Shown in pieces: positions 31,752 to 40,932 of a stretch of DNA of 57,630 nt. The DNA comes from Lachnospiraceae bacterium. Lineage in GTDB: Bacteria; Bacillota; Clostridia; Lachnospirales; Lachnospiraceae. The stretch is taken from assembly GCA_017617545.1 (NCBI GenBank), contig JAFZVZ010000039.1:1-57630 (forward strand), given 5' to 3'. Below the pieces are notes generated by a model. The model saw only the letters and a list, made by a program, of their open reading frames with translations. It did no database searches and had not been told where the DNA came from. The first letter of the stretch is position 1. The number at the start of each line of letters is the position of its first letter. A program made the position numbers and the translations under genes.

Positions 31752-32240
31752 TTATTCGAAAAAAATCTCGCCGTCGAGCTGCACCTGCGTGAGCTCATCC
31801 GTCAGATCGTACACAAGCTTCAGTGAAAACCAGTCCCGCTCCTCCTGAAGAAGCCGGAAGAAGATCTTGTCGCCCTCCCAGATCGGCAGCTCCGCCACAC
31901 GGTCCTTGTCGATCCACTCGAGCGTTCCCTCGTCGCACTCGCCTGGCTCCGCGTCCGGCGCGATCTCCGCGGTGTACAGGTGCATGTACTCCACGGTGTC
32001 TTCACCGTAACAGAACGTCACGATGCCTCTCGCCCGGTATGACACAAGCGTAAGCCCTGTCTCCTCCGCGGCCTCGCGCTTCAGGCACTCGTCCGGGCTC
32101 TCGCCGTACAGAAAATGCCCGCCGACGCCGATGTACTTGTCCTTGTTGATATCATTTTCCTTCTTCACACGGTGCATCATCAGGTAACATCCGTCCCGCT
32201 CGATGTAGCACAGCGTGGTCAGTTCAGGAATCCGATCCAT
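31752..32240 (-). CDS. NUDIX hydrolase (MutT-like)
   Basis: The 162-residue protein has the Nudix box GGHFLYGESPDECLKREAAEETGL at about residues 41-64, with the catalytic glutamates intact. It opens with PELTTLCYIERDGCYLMMHRVKK, like 8-oxo-dGTP diphosphatases. The substrate is probably an oxidised nucleotide or another nucleoside diphosphate derivative. It overlaps the CPBP gene by 17 bases; GGGGAGG lies upstream. Confidence 0.9.
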   Translation of the reverse strand: MDRIPELTTLCYIERDGCYLMMHRVKKENDINKDKYIGVGGHFLYGESPDECLKREAAEETGLTLVSYRARGIVTFCYGEDTVEYMHLYTAEIAPDAEPGECDEGTLEWIDKDRVAELPIWEGDKIFFRLLQEERDWFSLKLVYDLTDELTQVQLDGEIFFE

Positions 32241-33156
32241 TACCTACCTCCCCGGCAGTTACCTTCGCTGCCGCTCTCTTCTTCAGAATGCTTCCGATCA
32301 CGATGATCACGACACAGGCGACCGCGTTCACGAGGATCGCCATCCAGCTTCCCTCGATGCCGAACGCCTCATCGTAGAAGAAACTCGACCCGGTAACCTT
32401 GGTGCTGCAGACGGAAACCGCCGCGGGCTTGCCGCTGTCGGGCAGACCGAAGAGGAAATCCTGCGTAAAATTCCACATCATGTGCGCCGTACACGTGAAC
32501 AGTATCGTTCCGAAATAATGGTAACTGAGCGCGTACAAAATGCCCACGATGAAAATGCTCAGAAGCGGGATGAGCCCGAAGCCCGGATTGGCCGCGTGCA
32601 GGTAGGAGAAGAAAAATGCGCTGACTACCGTCGCGAGGACAAGCGGAACACCCTCGTTCTTCATTTTCCCGAACACAAACGCCCGGCTCTCCAGCTCCTC
32701 GACACTCGACTGTACAAAGACCGCAACGACCGCGATCAGGAACACCGTGACTGTCATGCCGGATGCCCTGTGGATCTCAAGATCCCCGTGCATGCGCGCT
32801 GCAAAGACGCAGATGCCCATCAGTCCGAAACCGAAGATCGCTCCGAGCAGCGCGAACCACAGGCTGCGGGCAACATTTTTCGCGGGACGAAGGATATAGC
32901 CGCGATCCTTCTTCACCGCCAGCGCGTATATGACCAGCATTACCAGGAAAAACGTGTGCCCGAGGTACATGAGCGCATGCTCAAGGCCCTCCTCAAGCCC
33001 CTGCTTCCCGAGCCAGTTAAATGCCCTGGCCCTCAGAAAATACGCAAGATAATGCAGGCCGTAGCCAAGAACAAAAACAACAACGATCGTTTCGATCACA
33101 CGCGCCACACGGCCCGAAGGACGCGTCTCGCGGTTTTTATCTTCTGTATTCCCCAT
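32224..33156 (-). CDS. CPBP-family intramembrane metalloprotease
   Basis: The product is about 310 residues with seven to eight spans. The EExxxR motif is at residues 153-158 (SVEELESRAF), the first His near 187 (SYLHAANPG) and a final HMMWN at 225-229. These are the catalytic residues of the CAAX-type/Abi family, which cleave within membranes or process prenylated proteins and bacteriocins. The ATG at 33156 is chosen for AAGGAGG 9 bases upstream; the upstream TTG lacks such a site. It follows the lipoprotein fusion gene closely, suggesting an operon. Confidence 0.88.
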   Translation of the reverse strand: MGNTEDKNRETRPSGRVARVIETIVVVFVLGYGLHYLAYFLRARAFNWLGKQGLEEGLEHALMYLGHTFFLVMLVIYALAVKKDRGYILRPAKNVARSLWFALLGAIFGFGLMGICVFAARMHGDLEIHRASGMTVTVFLIAVVAVFVQSSVEELESRAFVFGKMKNEGVPLVLATVVSAFFFSYLHAANPGFGLIPLLSIFIVGILYALSYHYFGTILFTCTAHMMWNFTQDFLFGLPDSGKPAAVSVCSTKVTGSSFFYDEAFGIEGSWMAILVNAVACVVIIVIGSILKKRAAAKVTAGEVGNGSDS

Positions 33157-33179
33157 ATTCACTTTCCTCCTTACATGCG

Positions 33180-35450
33180 TCAATCAAGGCTCGCCAGAAT
33201 GCCTTCGAGCAGGTGCCATGTCTCGGGTATGGAATCCAAGAACAGCGTCTCGTTGATCGAGTGCGGATCATGGATGTCAGGCCCGATGCTGATCATATCC
33301 ACTTCGGGGCTCAGGATCTTGAAGGTTCCGCACTCAAGACCCGCATGGATCGCCACAACCCTGATGTCCTTTCCGGTCAGTTCCTTGTAAACGGTCTTCG
33401 CCAGTTCCACAATACGGCTGTTCGGGTCAACCGGCCACGCATCCGATCTCTTGCTGACCTCGACTTCGTAGCCGCACTCCTTCGCCAAAGCAACCTGCGC
33501 GTCGCAGATCTCAGTCTCCTTCGGAGCGGACGAGCTGCGCACGTTGGTCACGCCGTAGACGCCGTCTGCGTTCAGCCGGAAAATGCCGAAATTGGAAGAG
33601 CTCTCCACAAGTCCTTCCATGTCGGCGGACATCGTGTACACGCCGTTGATCACTTCCGTCATAAAACGGATCGCGGCGTCTCTCTGCTCCTTGCTGATCG
33701 TCTTCGGTATCGTCTCTTCCTCGTTCGACTTGAACGAACCGGTCGGACACGATTCCTTCAGCGTATCGCAGAAGCTTTCCGTTGCCTGCACATACTTCTC
33801 ACGGTCCGCCGAATTAATGACGATCGTACAGACAGCCTTGGACGGGATCGCGTTGGCAGCGGTACCGCCCTCAAACGAGGCAAGTTCCCACTCCACCCCG
33901 TATGTGTCCAGCGATTTCAGGCATTTCGCCAGTTCGATCAAGGCGTTCGGTCTTCCCTTGTCGATCTCAATGCCGGAATGTCCGCCCGGCAATCCGGACA
34001 GCTCGATCGTGAGCGCCATATCGCCCTTCGCGTCACCGTACGTAAGCGAGCCGCTGAACTCAACGGCATCGCCCGCAGCGGAGCTGACCAGCACCTCGCC
34101 GGCAGCCTCATTGTCGATATTGATGAGATATTTCGCGCCCTTCAGCCAGTCCGCGCTCATGTTGAACGCGCCGTCCATGCCGTCCTCCTCATTCACGGTG
34201 ATGAAGATCCGCAGCGGACCGTGCGCGAACTTGCCCTGCACCGCCGCCATGATGAGCAGGCAGCCCGAGCCGTCGTCGGCACCGAGCGATGTTCCGTCGG
34301 CCGTCAGCGTGTTGGCTGTCTTGTCCCAGACGATCGTGATCGGGTCATTGACCGGATCAAACGTCTTGCCGTCCGCGACGGCGACAACCATATCCATATG
34401 TCCCTGAAGGATGCACAGCGGCAGGCTTTCCATGCCTTCCGTCGCCGGCACGTCGAACATGATATTGCCGACTTCATCCTGAACCGGCGTGAAGCCCTGC
34501 TCCTTCGCCCAGGTCATGAAAAACGCGCCGATCTTCTCCTCGTGATGGGACGGACGCGGCACTGCCGCGAGCTTCTCAAAATTCTCCACAACGTAGGCGA
34601 TGATCTCCTCGTCGCTCATACCCTCATTCTCAGGTTCGTCCGCGTCATCCAGGCCCCACGCTTCCCACGTCTCGGGGCTGAAGGTCTTCAGCGAATCGAT
34701 CATGATGACACAATCCTTGTTCACGTTCTGAAGCACCATCGCCATCTTGTCCTTCGGGATCGACACACAGCCGCCGGTGTACGGCTTCTCGGGTCCGAAG
34801 CAGTGAAGGAAGATCGCGGAGCCAAGCCCGGGAACACCCTCCTCGTTGTAGCTGATATTCATGCAGTACTGATAGTGCTCGTAGTAGTCAACGATATGCT
34901 CGCTGTTCTCCGTGTCGAGGTCGGGATAGTCCTTGATGCTGACCATCTCGTTGTAGTGATACCCCTCACGGCTGTCGGCGGACCAATACGTATCCTCCGT
35001 CACCTTGACGTAATCAAACCCCTTGCAGCCCGGGTCGTCCGCAATTCCGAACGCCTTCGTAAAATGATACACACCCTGCGGCGTTCTCGCGTCGCCCTCC
35101 TTCGTCTTGCCCATGCCGAGCTTGCCGATGTATCCGGGCGTCGAGAGGATCTGCTCCCACTTGCCGGCCTCGTTTTTCTCATGCATGGAAACATACGCCG
35201 TGGTCTTGCCGACAACGGCAACCACGAAGAGCTGCGAAGCGGACTGCTGCTGTCCGAGTTCCGCAACCCATTCCGGCGAAGCAACCCTCTCCGCTGCCGG
35301 AGTGGGCGTAGCCGTCGGTTCCGCTGCCGTGGTCACCGTCGGTGTCGCCGTCGCACCCTCGAATGCATTGTTATTGTTATCGCCGTCGCAGCCCGCGAGA
35401 AGCACGGACAGCACGATCAGCAAAATGCACCCCTTCATTTTCCGTCTCAT
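33180..35450 (-). CDS. Lipoprotein fusion: L,D-transpeptidase + PepD-type M20 dipeptidase
   Basis: The 756-residue product carries a lipoprotein signal with lipobox LLAGC (Cys21). A Thr/Pro linker leads to a YkuD/L,D-transpeptidase domain (about 72-255) with His216 (FLHCFG) and Cys228 (YTGGCVSIP). An aminoacyl-histidine dipeptidase-like M20 domain follows (about 270-756): HMD at 351-353, GADDGSG at 391-397, NEEDG at 420-424, then NID, GGHSG and IHAGLECG. L,D-transpeptidases cross-link or anchor peptidoglycan; PepD dipeptidases are normally separate and cytoplasmic. The frame is continuous, so it encodes one secreted protein. It has its own promoter and leads an operon with CPBP and NUDIX genes. 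Confidence 0.85.
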   Translation of the reverse strand: MRRKMKGCILLIVLSVLLAGCDGDNNNNAFEGATATPTVTTAAEPTATPTPAAERVASPEWVAELGQQQSASQLFVVAVVGKTTAYVSMHEKNEAGKWEQILSTPGYIGKLGMGKTKEGDARTPQGVYHFTKAFGIADDPGCKGFDYVKVTEDTYWSADSREGYHYNEMVSIKDYPDLDTENSEHIVDYYEHYQYCMNISYNEEGVPGLGSAIFLHCFGPEKPYTGGCVSIPKDKMAMVLQNVNKDCVIMIDSLKTFSPETWEAWGLDDADEPENEGMSDEEIIAYVVENFEKLAAVPRPSHHEEKIGAFFMTWAKEQGFTPVQDEVGNIMFDVPATEGMESLPLCILQGHMDMVVAVADGKTFDPVNDPITIVWDKTANTLTADGTSLGADDGSGCLLIMAAVQGKFAHGPLRIFITVNEEDGMDGAFNMSADWLKGAKYLINIDNEAAGEVLVSSAAGDAVEFSGSLTYGDAKGDMALTIELSGLPGGHSGIEIDKGRPNALIELAKCLKSLDTYGVEWELASFEGGTAANAIPSKAVCTIVINSADREKYVQATESFCDTLKESCPTGSFKSNEEETIPKTISKEQRDAAIRFMTEVINGVYTMSADMEGLVESSSNFGIFRLNADGVYGVTNVRSSSAPKETEICDAQVALAKECGYEVEVSKRSDAWPVDPNSRIVELAKTVYKELTGKDIRVVAIHAGLECGTFKILSPEVDMISIGPDIHDPHSINETLFLDSIPETWHLLEGILASLD

Positions 35451-35595
35451 AACTCATATTCCTCCTGTCAGTAACACTTCTTCGCGCACCGAAAACCGAA
35501 GCGCGGCACGAATGTCCGATGCCCTTTCACAGCATTCCGGACACCCTCGTTTTTTCTTTCTCCGGCTCCGAAACAACCGTCCCCGGATTATTACA

Positions 35596-35625
35596 ATAAT
35601 ACCATATTACGACATCGCTTTACAA
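35596..35625 (-). promoter_or_regulatory. Promoter of the lipoprotein fusion operon
   Basis: TTGTAA (35625-35620) and TATTAT (35601-35596, with TGG upstream as extended -10) are 18 bases apart. The implied leader is about 140 bases. Confidence 0.7.
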
Positions 35626-35640
35626 CCGGAAAATGAGTGT

Positions 35641-35681
35641 AAAAAAGCGGAGAACCCGCCTTCTCAGGCGTTCTCTCCGCT
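35641..35681 (-). terminator. Terminator after the MBL-fold gene
   Basis: A long stem (AGCGGAGAACCCGCC with GGCGTTCTCTCCGCT, 35646-35681, one bulge) is followed by a T6 run on the minus strand. Confidence 0.9.
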
Positions 35682-35703
35682 GCTTTATTCTTTCGCTCCG
35701 CAC

Positions 35704-36549
35704 TCACAGGGTCTCAAGCGCGATCTCGTCCCCGGAATGCACGTATGTCAGCTGCTCGCCGCAGATCTCCTTCAACACCTCGTAGGCCGGCAGGCCGGTG
35801 CAGTGGCAGGAGTAAAACCGCGTCGGATACTCCGTGAGCTTCCGCGCGATCTCCGCGATCTCGTCAAGCTCCTCATCGCTGTAGGGCGTCTTCTTCATCA
35901 GGTGGAACCCGCTCACGACCGCGTCGGGCGCGCCGCCGCATTTGGCCTCGTACGCGTCCAAAATACTCAGGATACCGTTGTGCGCGCACCCGGACAGAAG
36001 AACGTTCCTTCCCTTCTCCTTTACGACAAGGAAATGCTCATGCACAAAATCATCGCGGACATAGCCGCCGTCCCGCCGGATCAGCAGGTTGCGGTTCACG
36101 GACGGAAGCGCGTGGGTTCTTCGGTCGATCGTGATCAGCTCAAGCTCCTCATCGATCGGAAAATCCCCCTGCAGCAGCTTGACCTGCGGAAGCTTCAGTA
36201 TCTGCGGGTCGATGCCGATGTAGCGGTAGCGCCCGCCCGGCGCGTCAACCCCGTCGTCAGCATAATACTCGCCGCCCGCCGTCGACTGCATGTAAATGTC
36301 CGCGTGGTCATTGAACGCGACGAACGGAAGGATCCCGCCGGAATGATCGTAATGGCCGTGGCTCAGCACGACCGTGTCGATTGCCTCTAAGTCGATCCCG
36401 AGCCGCTCGGCGTTTCGCAGCGTCTCCCCGGACGGACCGAGGTCCACCAGAAGCTTATGCTTCTCCGTCTCAACATAGAAGGAAAGGCCGTGCGCATATG
36501 CACAGCCCCGAACGCCTTCCGTATCCTCGATCAGATTGATAATTCTCAT
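35704..36549 (-). CDS. MBL-fold metallohydrolase (COG1237-like)
   Basis: The 281-residue product has the metal-binding signature VVLSHGHYDHSGG (residues 61-73), an early LLVDLGPSG segment and a later LLSGCAHNG with a further His. The order and size fit COG1237-type enzymes, some annotated as dihydropterin-ribofuranosyl aminobenzene phosphate synthases; the true substrate is not shown by the sequence. It is cytoplasmic. It precedes the terminator at 35641-35681, ending the transcript that includes the MalY-like gene. Confidence 0.8.
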   Translation of the reverse strand: MRIINLIEDTEGVRGCAYAHGLSFYVETEKHKLLVDLGPSGETLRNAERLGIDLEAIDTVVLSHGHYDHSGGILPFVAFNDHADIYMQSTAGGEYYADDGVDAPGGRYRYIGIDPQILKLPQVKLLQGDFPIDEELELITIDRRTHALPSVNRNLLIRRDGGYVRDDFVHEHFLVVKEKGRNVLLSGCAHNGILSILDAYEAKCGGAPDAVVSGFHLMKKTPYSDEELDEIAEIARKLTEYPTRFYSCHCTGLPAYEVLKEICGEQLTYVHSGDEIALETL

Positions 36550-36571
36550 TTCTTCCGATCCATCCTCCCGA

Positions 36572-37738
36572 TCATGATTCCCGGATCTTCTTAAGTCCCC
36601 GGATCAGACGCTCCGCACCGTCCTCGCACAGCGCGCGCGGACACGCGATGTTCATGCGCAGATGATGCTCGCCTCCCGGTCCGAAATGCTCTCCGTCACT
36701 CACAAACAGTCCGGTCAGCTCGCGAAGCTTTACCGCGATCTCGCGGCTGTTGCCCGGGATCGCGCTCACGTCGATCCACAGAAGATAGGTCGCGTCGCCG
36801 TCCGAGACGAACACCTCAGGCAATTGCTCAAAGAGCTTATTTTTCACCATGCTACGATTGTAGAATATGTACTCTCTCAATTCTTCCAGCCAAGCTCCGC
36901 CCTGCTCAAACGCAGCGATCGCCGCTGTCTCCGCGAAGCTTCCCGGCTCGCCGACCTCGTCAGTGTTGACCGCTCTCCAGATCTTGTGACGAAGCACCGG
37001 GTTCTCCGAATAGATCGCCGCGGTATGCAGCCCCGCAAGGTTGAACGCCTTCGTCGGCGCGATGCAGGTGATGCTCACCTCCCGACACGTGTCCGAGGCG
37101 GAGGCAAACGGCACATAGCTCTTGCCCGGCGCCGTGATATCGCAGTGGATCTCGTCGGAGATCACGATCACGTGATGCTTCTTCGCAAGCTCACCGACCT
37201 TCGCCAGATCCTCGCGCGACCATATATTGCCCGTGGGGTTATGCGGGTTGCACAGGATCATCAGCGACGTCTGCGGGTTCGCCATGCACGCCTCGAGGCC
37301 ATCGAAATCCATGCGGTACGCGCCGTTCTCATAGATCAGCGGGCTCTCGATCGGCCGACAGCCGTTGTTCAGAATACAATTGTAAAATGTTCCGTACACC
37401 GGGGTCTGGATCAGCACGTTCTCATTGGGCGTCGTAAACTTGCGCACCGCGGACGAGATCGCCGGGATCACGCCCGTGCAAAACACAAGCGCTTCTCCGT
37501 CCATCGTATACCCATGGCGCTCACTCCACCAACTCACGTACGCGCTGCGCCAGCGCGCGGACACGTCCGCGTACCCGAAGATCCCGTGCTCCAGCCGCTT
37601 CGCGATCGCCTCGCGGATCTCCGGCGCTGTCGGAAAATCCATATCCGCCACCCACATGGGAAGCTCGTTCTCGCCGACGTCCCATTTTACGGAGTCTGAC
37701 GCGCGCCTGTCGATGATCGTATCAAAATCGTATTTCAT
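36572..37738 (-). CDS. MalY/PatB-type PLP C-S lyase
   Basis: The 388-residue protein begins MKYDFDTIIDRRASDSVKWD and includes the MalY signature LPMWVADMDFPTAPEI. It has the aspartate-containing VIVISDEIHCDI and the PLP lysine in SITCIAPTKAFNLAGLHTA (about residue 230), typical of class II aminotransferase-fold cystathionine beta-lyases. It should cleave cystathionine or cysteine derivatives, giving a thiol, pyruvate and ammonia. AGGGAG is upstream. It is followed 23 bases later by the MBL-fold gene. Confidence 0.92.
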   Translation of the reverse strand: MKYDFDTIIDRRASDSVKWDVGENELPMWVADMDFPTAPEIREAIAKRLEHGIFGYADVSARWRSAYVSWWSERHGYTMDGEALVFCTGVIPAISSAVRKFTTPNENVLIQTPVYGTFYNCILNNGCRPIESPLIYENGAYRMDFDGLEACMANPQTSLMILCNPHNPTGNIWSREDLAKVGELAKKHHVIVISDEIHCDITAPGKSYVPFASASDTCREVSITCIAPTKAFNLAGLHTAAIYSENPVLRHKIWRAVNTDEVGEPGSFAETAAIAAFEQGGAWLEELREYIFYNRSMVKNKLFEQLPEVFVSDGDATYLLWIDVSAIPGNSREIAVKLRELTGLFVSDGEHFGPGGEHHLRMNIACPRALCEDGAERLIRGLKKIRES

Positions 37739-37795
37739 GTGTCTCCCTGTCTTTCCGGGCTATTATTCTCGTCCGTACCGTTCCCCCAAAAACAA

Positions 37796-38680
37796 CTACT
37801 CTGTCCGCAGCCACTCCGGACGATCGGATTCCTTCTCAATATCACTGCATACGATCCGCGTCTTCGACGGATCGATCTTGTCCTTCTCGATGATCAGCTC
37901 GCCGATGCTCTCCGCGCGGATCGTGCCCGAGCCGGGGTTGAACACGCTCTCCACCTTCGACGTGATCTCGACATCCACATTCGAGTACTCGAACGCGAGC
38001 GTCGTACCCACGAGCTTGCAGTTCTTCATCACAAGATTGTCGATGTAACACATGCCCTGCAGGCTCTCGATCGTGCAGTTCACAAGCGTCAGGTTCTTCG
38101 AATTCCAGCCGAGATACTCGCCCGAGATGAACGAATCGTACACGGTAATGTCCTCGCTGTTCCAGAACGCGTCCTTCGTCAACAGCCGCGAGTTGCGGAT
38201 CACGACACGCTTCGCGCCGTCGAAGGAATAGTTTCCGTCGAGCCGCAGCCCGTCGATCTCCATGTCGGAGCAGTTCATCGCAAAATAATCCCCCTTCGCC
38301 ACGGACACATTCTTCAAGCGTACATCACTGCAGCTCCACATCGTCTCCTTCGCGTCGGTGAACGTGACATCCGTAAGAACAATGCCGCGGCTTCTGCGGA
38401 AGTTCTTCGGTGCCTGGATCACGGCGTTCGTCACCTCGATGTCCGACGTGTACCACACGCCGGCGCGCGCCATCTCAAACCACGTGCAGTCCGTCGCCTT
38501 CACGCTGTTACAATACCACAGCGGGTATTTCCAGCGGAACAGCGAATCGACAAGCTCGATGTTCGCGCTCTCCTTGAGAGGCGACTCGCCGCCGTCAAAC
38601 ACGCACGCGTTTATGCGCAGGTCGCGGCTGCCGAACAACGCCCGCTCCCCGGTCAGTATTTTTTGCTTTATCTCATTCAT
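37796..38680 (-). CDS. DUF3737-like right-handed beta-helix protein
   Basis: The 294-residue product begins MNEIKQKILTGERALFGSRD. It contains repeats of alternating hydrophobic and Asp/Asn residues (DLRINACVFDGGESPLKESANIELVDSLF, VRLKNVSVAKGDYFAMN), giving a right-handed parallel beta-helix. The overall look fits DUF3737, which has no known catalytic motif. GGAGG is upstream. Function unknown. Confidence 0.75.
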   Translation of the reverse strand: MNEIKQKILTGERALFGSRDLRINACVFDGGESPLKESANIELVDSLFRWKYPLWYCNSVKATDCTWFEMARAGVWYTSDIEVTNAVIQAPKNFRRSRGIVLTDVTFTDAKETMWSCSDVRLKNVSVAKGDYFAMNCSDMEIDGLRLDGNYSFDGAKRVVIRNSRLLTKDAFWNSEDITVYDSFISGEYLGWNSKNLTLVNCTIESLQGMCYIDNLVMKNCKLVGTTLAFEYSNVDVEITSKVESVFNPGSGTIRAESIGELIIEKDKIDPSKTRIVCSDIEKESDRPEWLRTE

Positions 38681-38777
38681 TCGTTATCCTCCGTGGGCCG
38701 GCAGCGCCGACCGTCCATACATACTCTTTACGGTACCATAGTACCATTTTCCTTTGGATAAGTCATTGCATTATGTT

Positions 38778-39335
38778 TCACGAAAGTTGTTTTATTCGAT
38801 AATCTTGCACGAGCGAACGCACTACGTCGCTCATCACCTGCTCGTAATCTCCGTCGATCAGCGTGACCGGCTCGCCGGCCGCGCGGCAGCCTTCGATCAT
38901 CTTCCGATGCTCTCTCTTGACCCACTCTGCCTCGAGGTCGAACTCATAGAACCGGCCCTCAACGTCCGAGCGGTGCTCGCGGATCGCGCCGAAGTTCTCG
39001 TCGATGTACGCGTCCGTCATCGCCAGGCAGACAAACCGGATCTCCGCGAGATACTCCTCCGTAAAATCCTTCCGCCAGTCAAACGGAATGTAGCACCCTT
39101 CCACGATGAGGTTCTGATGGTTTTCGATCGCTGTCTTGATCATCTCACGCACGATCGGCCAAAGATACTCCGTGAGCTCATCGTCGTCCTCCGGCGTAAG
39201 GTCCGTGTTCCCGCTTCGGATCAGTCCCATCTTCAGATGGTCGATCGAAAGGTACGGAAAATGCAGTTGCTCCAGCAGTTTCTGCGCAAGCACCGTCTTG
39301 CCGACATGCGAAGCGCCCGTGATCATGATTATCAT
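38778..39335 (-). CDS. Small P-loop kinase-like ATPase
   Basis: The 185-residue protein has Walker A GASHVGKT (residues 7-14), then the acidic SIDHLKMGLIRSGNTDL region and a LIVEGCYIP segment, similar to adenylate-kinase-like small molecule kinases. The substrate is unknown. The gene seems monocistronic or weakly linked to the neighbour at 39377. Confidence 0.65.
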   Translation of the reverse strand: MIIMITGASHVGKTVLAQKLLEQLHFPYLSIDHLKMGLIRSGNTDLTPEDDDELTEYLWPIVREMIKTAIENHQNLIVEGCYIPFDWRKDFTEEYLAEIRFVCLAMTDAYIDENFGAIREHRSDVEGRFYEFDLEAEWVKREHRKMIEGCRAAGEPVTLIDGDYEQVMSDVVRSLVQDYRIKQLS

Positions 39336-39376
39336 ACTTTCTCCTTCAGCTCACTTTCTGTATCCGTACGGCACTA

Positions 39377-40012
39377 TTATATCATACGGTCCCACGCGTA
39401 CTCAATCTCGTCGGTGAACCCCGTACCTTCCCGGATCGCCTTCACCTCCGCAATGCACTTTTGCAGGCACAGCTCGATGCACTCGTCAGCCATCTCTCTC
39501 TTGAAGAAGAAACAGTCGCCGGTCACCGGCGTTCCGAAGTACGACCGGTAGTTCTGCAGAAATCCGGCGAGATCGTAATTGTCATCCGCAAAAAGCGGTT
39601 CCGCCTCCATGCCGTCCGTGAGCACCAGATCCGGCGTGAGTTTGTATTTTTCGATGATGTAGCTGTTGGTGATCGCATAGTCGTTGTGCAGCCGCTCCAC
39701 GTTGCCCTCCGGCCGTGGATCCCAATGGTGCGTCTTATACACATACTTACGGTACACGATGTCCTGGATCAGATGCAGATAAAACCCAAGATACAAAGGA
39801 TCCGTCCTCAGCTGCTCCGCGAACTGCGCGCGAAACCCGGGAAGATCGTATGTCTTCTTCGTTTCGTCGCAGACGTTGATCTTTCTGTGTCCGCGGCCGG
39901 GACCTGCCGCGTCGGGATAGATCGACCCGAGCAGAAAACGGTTCCGCTCCAGCTCGGGAAACTCCCGCAACACGCCCTCGGAAATTGCCACGTGCATGAT
40001 ACTTGATGCCAT
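39377..40012 (-). CDS. Zinc-dependent phospholipase C-like protein
   Basis: The 211-residue product starts MASSIMHVAISEGVLREF. It contains spaced histidines and acids (FYLHLIQDIVYRK, HHWDPRP, NDYAITNSYII) in a helical arrangement that resembles zinc-dependent PLC-like families. The match is weak. GGGGGAG precedes the ATG. Confidence 0.5.
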   Translation of the reverse strand: MASSIMHVAISEGVLREFPELERNRFLLGSIYPDAAGPGRGHRKINVCDETKKTYDLPGFRAQFAEQLRTDPLYLGFYLHLIQDIVYRKYVYKTHHWDPRPEGNVERLHNDYAITNSYIIEKYKLTPDLVLTDGMEAEPLFADDNYDLAGFLQNYRSYFGTPVTGDCFFFKREMADECIELCLQKCIAEVKAIREGTGFTDEIEYAWDRMI

Positions 40013-40028
40013 TTTTTTCTCCCCCTGT

Positions 40029-40922
40029 TTACTCTTCCGTTCCGATAAAGTCGAAGATGCTCATCTGTCCGGACTTGTCCGGAAACTCACTCATAAACGC
40101 AAAGCACTCGTCCTCTTTGTACATGATCCCGTGCTCCCTGCACGTGTCGCGAAGCAGTGCCGTCAACTCCTTTTTGTTCGGGCTCGGCAGCTCGTACGCG
40201 TTACCGTACTCTCGGATGTACCGCTCCTTCATCCCCGGAAAATGCTTATCCAAAGCCGCGTAGTAATACTCCCGGTCGCCCTCGCGAAGCGTCAGCCCCA
40301 TACCGAACGAGATGATGCCCTTCACACCGACGCGGACGCACTCCTCAAGGATCGCGGATACATTTTCCGCGGTATCATTGATGTACGGCAAGATCGGCGT
40401 CAGCCAAACGATCGTGGGAATGCCGCGCCTCTGCATCTCCTCGAGCACCTCGATCCGGCGCTTCGTGTTGCATACGTTCGGTTCGAGGATGCCGCACAGC
40501 TCGTCGTCGTAGGTCGTCAGCGTCATCTGGACCACGCACTTGGCCTGTTCGTTGATCTCCTCTAAAAGATCGATGTCCCGCAGGATCCGGTCCGACTTGG
40601 TCTGGATCGCAACACCGAAGCCGTACCTCCGGATGATCTCCAGGCACTGCCGCGTCAGCCCCAGCTGCTCCTCACAGTGCATGTACGGATCGGACATCGA
40701 GCCTGTGCCGATCATGCAACATTTGCGCTTCGAGCGAAGAGCCGCCTCCAGAAGCTGCGGCGCATTCTGCTTCACCTCGATATCCTCGAACGGGTGCGTG
40801 AACTGATAACACTTGCTCCTGCTGTCGCAGTAGATGCAACCGTGCGAGCAGCCCCGGTAGATGTTCATCCCGAGGTGACCGCCGCTGCCTGTCAGAATCC
40901 CCTTTGCGTCCGTAAAATGCAT
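40029..40922 (-). CDS. SPL-like radical SAM protein
   Basis: The 297-residue protein has the radical SAM cluster CSHGCIYC at residues 25-32 (GMNIYRGCSHGCIYCDSR), giving the CxxxCxxC motif. The MIGTGSMSDPYMHCEEQ and LTTYDDELCGILEPN segments fit the spore-photoproduct-lyase-like family. It binds a 4Fe-4S cluster and SAM; the substrate is not known. It ends just before a gene set of hydrolase and transporter genes. Confidence 0.85.
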   Translation of the reverse strand: MHFTDAKGILTGSGGHLGMNIYRGCSHGCIYCDSRSKCYQFTHPFEDIEVKQNAPQLLEAALRSKRKCCMIGTGSMSDPYMHCEEQLGLTRQCLEIIRRYGFGVAIQTKSDRILRDIDLLEEINEQAKCVVQMTLTTYDDELCGILEPNVCNTKRRIEVLEEMQRRGIPTIVWLTPILPYINDTAENVSAILEECVRVGVKGIISFGMGLTLREGDREYYYAALDKHFPGMKERYIREYGNAYELPSPNKKELTALLRDTCREHGIMYKEDECFAFMSEFPDKSGQMSIFDFIGTEE

Positions 40923-40932
40923 ACTGTCCCCG

